A stretch of 64,000 nucleotides of DNA, taken from Streblospio benedicti (taxonomy: Eukaryota > Annelida > Polychaeta > Spionida > Spionidae). The stretch spans positions 31,100,286 through 31,164,285 of the forward strand of contig CM032661.1 in the NCBI GenBank assembly GCA_019095985.1, read 5' to 3'. This document shows, in pieces, positions 15,301-27,300 of this stretch. The notes beneath the pieces were generated by a model. The model saw nothing but the letters and a program-made list of their open reading frames with translations. It was not told the origin of the DNA and did no database searches. The position numbers and the translations under genes were made by a program. The stretch's first letter is position 1; each line of letters begins with the position of its first letter.

Positions 15301-18300
15301 AGACATCCTGAACAGAGAACCTAGGTGGTTTGAGTGGGCGTAAGAAAGGCTATCTATGAGAGACTCCATCAACCTTTCTTAAACAGAAAAGGGGGACTTA
15401 GAGTAGAACTCTCCTCAGCTTGGGCCCCACTCTGGCAGAGCAGCACCTAAGTAACCCTGCCCATCATACGTCACAATAATGAAGAAATATGGCGAATGCC
15501 ATTTGAAACGTCTGTTTTCATGGTACATAATCCAGTTTTATAGATTAAATATTATATAATAAAAACTATGAGTATTTGTATACGAATTTCTCACACAAAA
15601 ACAAACATTTTTTCATATGAAATGTGGTGGCTACAGTTGCCCCAGTACTGAAAGTGCGTTTTTAGTGGGCAACTACAGTTGCATCGACACTAAGAGGGTT
15701 AAGCAAACTCATATTGTGTTTTGTGGCCGGAGATTCTGATATTATCCACACATAATATTGGTAGAAATATATCCCAAAACTAGTGGACAAACGAGACGAG
15801 GCTCTCATGCCTTGAAATTGGAGAGCATTGACCATGACCATAATACACAAAAGTAACTTTACTCTTTGGATCAATTCTAGTCAAATTCTGATTTTCAAAG
15901 TTACAGGTTGATTCAAAATGAATTGAGACATGTTTCGAGAGATTGTTCAAATCACTGTTTATGTTTTTCGCATTGCTGCTTAGAGCTAAAACCCAGACTG
16001 TTTGGCATCTTTTAAATCAAAATGTAAAATATATTATACGGACCATTTTAAGAATATTGCTGTGAAAAAATTAATCAGTATTAATGTAATTATTATGTTC
16101 TATGGCCTTATCATTTCTAGTCAGTTGTTTTTCCATGTTTCACAGAGTTCCACTATGGACATAAGACTCTCCATTATATTAATAAGATGCTCCATTTTTA
16201 GATGGATCTCTAGTGCTTTTGTTTGTCACATGGTATACTTTTTTCATCAGGCTAAACAAAAGAAATAATATGTTTGTTTCCATTATAAACATGTATTTCA
16301 AAGGAGGTTAGGAAGGTATGGATTTTTTTTTTACTTACTGCAAAGTTTTACTAGTCTAAAAATTTAGGTAAGGCAGCTTTTACTTGTTTTTTTACTCAAA
16401 ATATTTACCGATGAATCATTCCGATAAGAGAAATTTGTGAATATTTTATTGGAGGTGTATCATGTCCACATAAAACCACTTTTTAGTAAGACCAAAAATG
16501 ATATAATCTATAGGTATGAACTAAATGGAGCAAATGCCGAGGTGACCACTTGTTTGGCTCATTCACAGGACAATTCTCTGGCGCAATGTCATGATGTGAA
16601 AATAGAACAAAGAAATGACACAGTATTTCTACTATTCTATTTCTACTATTTCTACATCCTGAATATTTGACAGAGTAGAACATTTGTTAATTGACCAATG
16701 TGGAACGAACCTGGCTATTCTAACATAAAGCTATGTTGTACACTGACTGTGATTTGCACATGCTACATCGCGCTGAAGTTAGAAGAATCGAGGCATTTCA
16801 GGCCAAAAAAGAAAGGTTATGATTCACTTTTTTGCCAACGCAAATTATGTTCAATGTTTCAGGTGGTGTTTCAACACTTTTTTTTTAATTTGATTTCTTT
16901 TTAGGGCGTTTTTTGGCAGTATTTTTTACTGAAAGTCTGATAAAACTTTAGGTCGGGCATAAAGATGAGGTGCGGGCAGAAATCGGAAATAAACATAATA
17001 TTTTGGTTGGCCTTATATATGTATATCTCTATTCAATTTTACTTCTATCTTATAGCTTTTTATATCTGTAATCTTTTTATTTACTTATTTGTAGTATTAA
17101 TATGCCTGTCCTAAACGAAATAAATCAAATAAAAAATCAAAAACAACTATTGACAGTGTTCAAGATATGGGAAACATTCAGACATAGGCGTACGTGTATC
17201 TCTCATGAAGCATGTACGTTTTACATTATAACTGAACATAGTGGACAAAACAATCTCACAGAGTATTCAAATATTTATTTAGTAAATGTGAAGAAATGCC
17301 AATTTTCTTCAAGTATTTGTTACAAAGACAATAAAAAGTGATAACTTACGGCAACACCTGATTTTTCTTGAGGAAGTCGGCCACCTGTTGTGAGTAGATG
17401 TAACCGATGCTGGATTTTACACCTTAACACACAATACATTATTAAAGATACATACATTTCAATGCATTCAACACGCATTATTCAATTAATACAAATTTAA
17501 AGCAGACATCATGATCAAATACACTAATTGTGCATCGTTTAAAGTTAAATTAAAAAAAAAACAACAACAAAAAACATGCATTCATTTGCAAAAATTAGCT
17601 ATGTAGCTATGCTTATTTGCAGATGCAATTCAATGTTATCATGTTCTAGTGACTTGACATTCAAATCAGGTCATTGGCAATCTTGTCAGTATGTCGCCTT
17701 TCTCAACTCCCTGCGGAGCATACAAAACTTGCTACTGTAGAGCACTGTGTTCATCAATAAATAATTTTAGCATTCACTGGCCTGACCTGTTACTATCTAA
17801 CATGTAGGATCAATGTGCAATGTAGTAGACATAAGTTTGCTCAACACCCACCCCCAGACGAATGGGAGTCAAACCCATGACCTTCTGGTCATAAGTCCAA
17901 CTTCCTAGCCATTCCGTCAAGGGAACCAACAAGTTTCAGAAACAATGTAACAACATAAATCTGTGCTTAAAATAACCAACCCATAGATTTTTAAATGTAT
18001 TTGCATTTACCTGGGATTACGTCACTGCATTTTCCTATGGCAGCATCATAAGTGCTGGCTTCAGCGTCGCCGACAAAATAGGTGTGATTCGTGCCACGGT
18101 AGATAAACCATTTGATTTTATCTAGCAAACAAAATCGTATTGTATTTCTCATATCAAAACAAGGTATCTCATCAAATGATTATTAGACGTAAAATTTAGC
18201 AAATTTTGTTGATTATTAACCCTCATTCCATTATTTGGACATTATAGGGTGTAGTTATGGAAATCGACTTACTCTGCATGATCGATCATGTGTATGGTTG

Positions 18301-21300
18301 ACCAAATGATCATTGATCAAAACTGATATCTTTTTTATGCGATGAATTCTTCTTGAGTTTTATAACCTGTATTGACTATAGTCTGTCCAGTAATTATTTT
18401 TACAGTTTAAATAGCAGTTTTCTGGACCATGTACCATGGTTAATGGCAATCCAGCACAATATAATAATATATGTCAAAATGACCTTTGACCTTTCCACAT
18501 AAGATTACACAATGATGCACATACGCATGACGGATGTATAAAGTAACTTTGCAGGTGCCATGAATACTACATTTTAGTAGTATATAAAACACATTCTAGA
18601 CTATTGTGTTATCATCTGAGCAAGCCCTTGTGGACTCTGCACCAAACAAGGTAAGTTTTATGAAATTTGGTTGAGATTGAAGAAAGTTATGGGGGAAAAG
18701 CGATGTTACTAAAACAATTCTGGACAAACTATAGTATAGATAATTAAATTGGTCATTTTTTGAGCAGGGTAAGTGGCTTTGTCATGATCATATCACTGAC
18801 AGTTACTCGTCCTGCTGCCTGGAAAGCCTTTCTCGCGCATTCCTGACCTTGGTCATTTAAGAATAAACATTTATATCTTACTTTCTACGCAAGCACTAAT
18901 ATTTGGCCACCCCACGGACCATCCAGGGCGACAGCTGCAGCGGAACGACCCCTCCAAATTGGTACAATCATGTTGGCAGCCTCCATTATTGGAAACACAC
19001 TCATCCTCATCTGCATTATAAAATTGTCTCTTGCAATGCTCTTGTACGTTAATATATCTGTATATATATAAAGCAATGTTTGTTTGTTTGTTTGTTTGTT
19101 TGTTGGTATGCTCTTGATGAAGATTCAAATTAACACATAAAATCAAACGAGGATGCACCAGAAAATGCTATTAGATGGTAGAGAAGCGCACCCAGATGCA
19201 TAGGAGACTTTCAAAACGGCGTAACTTTTGGGCAAAAACGTGTAATACATGCAAAAAATACACGGCCGAGATGCATCACCGATGAGATATTCTAGAATCT
19301 TCCAGATTTTTCCAAATATTTATGTACATTTGCTATGTTTAGATTGTCATTGATCGCTTGAAATAAACAATATCTGACATTATAATAGGGAGGTCACTTT
19401 AAAAGATGTTCAATATTTTCTATATTGTGACTACAAGCACATAAAGTATGAAGAATACAAATGTATATAACCTTTTGGAACCTGTGTAATATTCAAATGG
19501 CGAAATTCATATACATTCAATAAAAATTATCACTAAACTTAACTTATTGCATTTTCAACTGAGAATGTATTATGTCATGTTTGCAACATCTGTAATTATA
19601 TAACTCAGCTTTTTATCTATGATGCGTGGAAAATTTGAGATTTTTTTTCTAGATTATGTCTCCAAAATAGTCTCTCACAATTCTTTATTTTCTCCTTTCA
19701 CTCCCATTTTACTGCTCACTAACATAGCACCAATTGTAACAGATGGTGAATTTCAACGAAAAGTCAACAACTCGTCAGCTCTCAGGCTGTACTTGTTCAG
19801 ACTTGTGCCAATGGTGCTGAAGTGTCTGCATTCAGCGGGATTGCGTCTGAGTATGGAAATCGCCCATTCTCATCCGGTCAATCTAGTGTTTTCAATCTTT
19901 CACGCAACTCCAAAGATTGAGTTTGATTGGGCGAAATGGGACGAGAAGGGATGATCGATCCATTATCAATTGCAATAGCGTTATATTATCTCTCAAGCGT
20001 CCTGCTATTGTCTCCCAATAATCCCTGCTGGGGCAGCCTCTCGTCAGGACTTGTCCCCACTCGTCTCACCTAATGTTGGCCGATTAGACAAAACGTGTGG
20101 TGTGAATGCCTGATAGAAGGACGAGTGAAGACGGTTGAAGACGAGAATTGGCCTGACATGAGGCGAGTTGCAGTTTTGTATGGGTGTATATTACAAATAT
20201 TTTTTTTGTAGTAATTCAATTCACAACAAAATTCATCAACATCACATTCTTCCAAAATTTTAAACATTACATGACTTGCACAGGAAGAACATAGATTGTG
20301 AGCGGCCATGAACACAAACAATAATTCTCATGAAATATCTACGATTATCCTTTAATTATCCCACAAGCAAAGGCAAATAGGAATGAAAATGATTAACTCC
20401 AAAGATATAAAAAAATTCCATCACATTCAGAATTAAGAGCAAATATATAATATTAGACAGTTAATATGTCAATCCCACATCTCATATGGATTGGGATTGA
20501 CAAAATAGATTAATTTCATCTTACATCATATTTTATATTACTTCTTTGTTTCTCAAAATGGCTGTTCAAGTTATGAAAATGTTACCGATGCACTCTTTTG
20601 CAATTTCCTCTTCTGCCCCTCTCTTGCTTCTGAATAAGTGGTAGAAATCGGTCATACTTTGGCGTACTCTGTTGGCGAGAGAGACTCCATCTGGTTTCAC
20701 ATATCCATCCTTACAGCGGCATTCATATGTGCCGGGTAAATCGACACACACTGCGTTGATGCATCCTATGTCGAACTCTTTGCATTCATCGATGTCTACA
20801 AATTTATAAAAACAGAATGATTTCTACATGTAACAGCATTATTCTTGTATAGATATAACTGATGTACCAGGTTTAGAAATATACTGATGCAGTTGGATTT
20901 TAATTAAGGTCCAAGAGACAGGCCTCCCCCTCCGCTGAGTCTAAATCAGAGGGGGGTGGGGTGACGCCTAACAGCACTTTTTAACCAAAGAACCCTAATG
21001 CAGCTGTATCAAAAGATAAAAGGCAAAACTTTACAACGCGTACATGTAGTACTTTAAAATCACTTAGTACCTATTTCACAATATACTCCTTTGAAGCCTA
21101 ACCGACATTCGCATTTGTTGTCTTTACATGTGTGAGCATTTTGGCACATATCCTTTTTACATACTTCATCTTCACCACCACCGAGATCTAAGAACAGAAA
21201 ATAGATCCGATGTAAGTCAATTATGCAAAGGCCCCTGTCAAGATAAAGGCAGTATTACATTGATAAATATAGTATATGTTTATATGATCCATAGTTGGTC

Positions 21301-24300
21301 AGTAATCAAGGTCAATAGCAAACTGTTTCAGATGCAGCTAGCAAAGATTTCTTTGTATTGCCAACGCTACCACTCACCATGTATTTGTCTTATTCAATGC
21401 ACAAACCGGTGTTACCTATAAAATTCTTATAAAATATTTTCCAAAATAACACATGGCTGATTACAATATACTTGGTAAAGTTGGTGAGTTAAGTTCAAGG
21501 AGGTTAGAATTTTTTTTCTCCATGTGGTTTCAAAAAAGAGAATATTTTTGTTAAGCAAAGGCCTACTGTAGATCATTTAGTTTGGTACCTCTATGCAGTA
21601 ATAAATCAAAAATAGCTAGCTAGTAACCATCTTCAAATCTAATATTTTTGTAGCACAATAGAACCTTCAACCACCGATTTTTTCAGTGGGATTATATGTC
21701 ACCGGACATTTACGTTTGAGAGTAGTAATATGTTAAGCTAATGCATTCCAAGTTAGTGATATATATATAAAAGTGAAGTAATAACATGCATCATAATATC
21801 ATACACAAACTGTACCATAATAGGTATTAATAATGAAATGCAATATGAGTTAAACACTTTACCATTTTTTTCTTTTTCTTTTTTGGTTTTCATGCATAAA
21901 GCAGGGAAAGCAGTTTGATGTGGCTTTCTAAAACATCTCACATTTTTCCACTTGCCTGTTCTAGCATTCACCTGTACACAATCTACAACAGCAACAGAAC
22001 AATCCTATTTAGTAGTCACAGTAGAACCTCTCTATTAGACCACTTGTGGGACCAACTGTAAGTGGTCTCAATTGAGAGGTGGTCTTTATATAAATTTTCT
22101 TTTTGAAATCTTTTTGAAGGATTGGGACCGAGAAAAGTGGCCTTATTACACAAGTCATCTCATTAAAGAGCTGGTTTAATTGGAGGTTCTACTGTATTCA
22201 AAAGACCTTATTATATCAAATGGATTTTTCAATCTTTTAACACCACTCATGACAGTACACATCATTCAAACGGTACAGAAAAAAGTGTACAATTTATACC
22301 GATCCCCCATTGGGATTGGTTAACACTATACACCATATGCTCATAGCCTACGAACTGAGAACAAATTTCATACTTATTTTTAGAAACTTATGCTGTTATG
22401 CACTCATTCTGAATGATATGTAATTTCTGTTGCGTAAAGAAATTTGACCAATTGATTTACAATGTGAAATATTAAATACTTATTTAACTGGTGTTTTGGT
22501 GTGAATAGCATATTCCATCGTCAGTCTAAGGGAATCTTTTACACTGTACATTTGATATTGTAAACAAAGTGAGTTGTGCTACCTTCTCTGTTCTACAACC
22601 CTGTTGTATTCCACAAACTTTGCTCCAGCCATGCAGGAGGCATCACCCACAGTACTAATACTAATTTTGTACTTGTAGCAATCATCAATATCAGTATAAT
22701 AAAAATGTCTCACCTCGGCCAGTAATTTCTTCGGGTTGACCATTAGCCCAGTTGGTATAAGCATCTGAACTGAAGTAAGAATTCCATTTTTCACTTCCAT
22801 TTTTGTACATACCTGTCCAGTGATCTGAACTAGAAAGAAAAAAATACAGTTTGCAATTACTATTTAGCAATATGTATGATCATACAATTGTAGGTACACA
22901 TTTGCAACTTATTTGTAATTTTTATAAAACTGGTGCATTTATTGAGAACAGAAGAGTAAATTCAACTTTCATCTTAAGAATTCCAAAAGTAGTAGATACT
23001 TGTACTTATTGTTCGTACATGAATGAAAGCTCTCTTCAAGACAAAGACAATGGTATATTACATGATATGATAAATAATTGCACATGTACAAAGTTCGCCA
23101 TGGTGTACGGTTGAAATTACAGTATTTCCAGCAAAACCACAAATTTCGAATGAGGGCTGTGGGGCAACGCTGAAACTTATTCAAATTCTGAAAAAGCTCA
23201 CATGTCGCTTCTTTATATGCAAAGGGATCCCCAAAAACTTATGGAGCCCTGTTTTGGAAAACTTGCCTCAAATGAGCCCCTAGTCTGTATATACCGTCAA
23301 TCAATGAGCCTTTGTTGGTATTTGTCGCCAGTATGGCTTGTAACTCTTGAGTTATTGTGTCCAAGTGTAGTTGTAGGCTATCTCGGCCCGCAAATAGAGG
23401 TTTAACTAAATCAGAAGTGCCTTTATTCAGAAGTGCCTTTATGTTTGTCCATATTTTCTGCATCTTGTTGCAGCTGTGCTTGCATGTGCTTTGTGTGTTC
23501 GTGAAACGTATAAACATGGATTTTTTTTCTATTTTATCAAAAATATGCTGAAGCATGTCATTTATCTTAGTTTCTTTTGCTATGGTGTCTGTATCTGGTG
23601 TACCAATTTGCCACAACAAGGTATCATCTATCAAATTTTATAAATAGATATATAGTGGTCTAATGACCACCTTCTCAGGGGAAGATCCTGGTGTACAAGC
23701 TTTTGATGAAACTTTATTTCTATCTAAATCATTCTATCTTCTTTGTTGGCCAACTAAATTTATGTGACAGCTGCTCGAACTGTGACTGCATTCCAGCTAT
23801 TGCTTGCATTATAACATTTACATCAAACAGCATGTTTCCACCCACAGGTGGATTTGTGTTGGCAGCACCTCTCTGGTGCGTGGCAGTCGTAAATAGGGCA
23901 CCCGCAGTTTGGAGATGTGATCTGGTGGAGTTTCCTGGATGATAGTCAGCTTGCGTAAACTCAGATTGATTCTCTCCCGATGGAAACACATCTCGCCGTT
24001 GCAACCTGTTGTGGTCGTGATCTACGCGTATGTTGCCACCTATGATTGGTGCAAGATTAAAAGATTCGGAATGGCGTTGAGTGTTGATTTTGCATTGCCA
24101 CGTCATCCTCAAATTCTGACAAGAGATAATTATTTGCCATTTTTGAACACGTGTGAGGGAGTGTGTCTAGTAAATCTCCTTGTAACACTGAACGGTCTTG
24201 CAATATTTCCGGTTCAGATGATGCCATAATGTAGAATTCGCTGGTGTGTGAAGTTATACCGAGGTAAACTGATAACAATTATCTTTTGTACTTATTTAAT

Positions 24301-27300
24301 TTGTGCTCCTTGACTAATTTGCTTTGCTTAAAGCATGCTCAGTCAAAATTATATGTGCTCTGTAAAATCTAGGATCAATAAACGATGTCTTTTCCATTGT
24401 GAGAATGTAAGGAAAATAAGACACATTCTTCATGCTTAATATTTATTACAACTTCAAAAATAACATGCTGCCTTATTCACTAAAACACAAGGTCACGTGA
24501 TGTTGCCTACTCGAAAGATTTTCACCAGACGTACCATGCATTTCTGACGTCTGACGTCTCATTTAAAATTGTAGAAATAGACAGATTCTTACGTGCAACC
24601 GTGCAAGTTACGTCTGACAAAAATCATTGGTTGACATTTATCACCTACATGTGTGTTAATGGTTTATAGTTAGCTTGTTATTGTGTGGTATTTAAATTGA
24701 TCTAGATATCTATAATATGCTGTTTCAAAGAAAGGAACTTTCACAATGCACAAACACACCTTATTGATTCTATACAAGCTTACTTGTTCTGCCACTGAAA
24801 ATAACCTTTAATGTGTGCGCACTTTTAACATTATAAGACAATGCTTTGTGACAGTCAACTAATTTGTTCCAAATTAGAGAGATGTCTTTGTATTGAAAAT
24901 TGGTGTAGAAACTGCTAAGTTTACCAAGATTAAATCAAAATTAGAATTACATTATATCAGCTGCCTTACACAATTATTTTCAGGGGAGTTCCATAGCCTG
25001 CTATAAATCCTGTAACTAATTACGCTGCTACTAGCCAAGAAATCAACTGTGTCCTGCTCCTATTTACTCATGAATTCAATATTAGAACACCGGTGTGGAC
25101 TTTTCAAATTATTCAATGCTGGCTGTCGTCTCAATGCTGAAATAAAAGTGTACACTGGTCTTGTACAATCTTCGCTGTCTTAATCATGGAAGGATAATGT
25201 GCTTCTTTTGGTAGACTTTATTGATGTCTTGCTGTTACAGAACTCAACCCATCACGCATGCACTAGCTACTGGCTAGTCTATCTCGTTTGGTGCTGTAAT
25301 GCCAGAATACGGTCTCATGGGCATTGGTCTCATTCCATAATCAGGCATCATCGAAAGTTAACACAGTACACGTACTTTTGAGTCAATTATTCAAGAAGGT
25401 ACCTCGATATCTTTCGACCTTTTCAGGTACTTTCTTAAATAGTTGGTTCAAAAGTAGCATAAACGTTGATAATTATGTCAAAATACAGCAGATGAATATT
25501 CAACAGAGATGTTCCTATGAAACATAAGATAATACAGTGACTTAAGATATAATCTAACCTTATGGTTTAAGAACCGATGAAGTGGCCATTAGACACTATA
25601 GACATTATAAGACACACAACATACACACCTTGAACCCATGGACTGAATCCTATCAGTCATGCTGCTGTCCTTTATGAGTAGAAGGCTTCCTCCTTTCGCT
25701 GCGCAGTTGGATTCTGCTTCGTCCACTTTTCTGACGTATTCATCGGCCCAAATTTCTACCATATTGAAAAAACAAATGGTTTTCCAGGTATCAAAGTGTG
25801 AAAAGAAAATTTCTAATAAGACTAATTCTGACAAATTGGCCCTGTAGCACCATTTAAAAAAGAGAATATTTTTGTTAAGCAAAGGCCTACTGTAGATCAT
25901 TTAGTTTGGTACCTCTATGCAGTAATAAATCAAAAATAGTTAGCAAGTATTACCATCTTCAAATCTAATTTTTTTGTAGTAGACATCTTGCACAAGTCAT
26001 AATGACAAAGTTGTACACTTTTTCTTGCATATCAATAGAAAGGAAAGGTCACACTGATGCTCAGCCAATCAACGCTCCATACTTGTACCAAAGTAACAAA
26101 CTACTGAATAATGCTGGTTTGTCACTTTTGGTTTTGACCATTCAAAGAACATGAAATGTAACAATCATGAATTATTAATAAGTAGTAGTTTCTCACTCAT
26201 TACTATGTATGATTAGCACTTTTTGGCCCTAACCAATCACACAGCATCAAATGTCCTAATCATAAATATTAATTAGTAGACTTTTCTAATCCTTTTTTGC
26301 ACTTTTTCTCAAGTGGTTTCAGATACAGTGCGACATAAGTAATGAACCTGTTATTAAAGTGGATAATTACCTATTAGATTATCATGTAAGTAAAAGAGGA
26401 GCACAATAAAAATTGTCTAATACCATTTTTATTCCTCCAAGACAGTGGTTATCAGTCAAAGAGATTAATTGCTTAGCTTGTACAAAACTGTAGGTTTTCT
26501 GTAATAGCTACTCTATATTTGCCTGAGAGGATTAAAAGACTTGTTGGTCAAAGTACAGTTCACCTCCTTCTTGGTATAATAACCATGGGAATATCAAAAA
26601 CTACATTTTGGGGCAATGCATAATATGTTATTTGGTATATTTTATAATTAGCTTATTTTGTTTGTTCTTATAGTAAAGCAGGTTGTCAGTGTATATTAAA
26701 ATGGAGCCCTTCTCAGCCATTAAATACGGGCCTAAGTAAATACCAACTCTAATTGTGTATCAAACTTTTAAGGATTACCCAAGATACTTCATTTGCAAGG
26801 TTCCTAAATCCATATCCCATGGCATCCAACAGGACTTGAACTCATGATATTGCGTCACGAAAAGCTGTCAAAATCCATTATATTAATGAAGGAATATTTG
26901 GGACATCATAAAGTACAGTGTGTACTACACGTATCTTGGGAGTTGAATCATTCATTACGAAATGTAATATGAAAGATGACTGTCATTTTAATACAATTTG
27001 AAATAATGAAAAATGCTATTTATGTGTTTTACTTTATGTAAAATTATCATACTAAATTTTTTAAAAGATATTTTACTGTATTAGACAACCATGAATGTCA
27101 ATTCATAAAAACTCATGAATATCGCATATCAATATGTTTACAGCCATACTCTGAAAAACACATGCCACTGTTTAACAACATGCTTAATAAGGAATGGGAG
27201 GAACCTCATTTTAATGTTGACCCTTATTATAACTCAATTAGACACACTTCATGAATATGCTGGTACTTTTCCTGGCCACTGATTGGTTGAACACCAAAAG

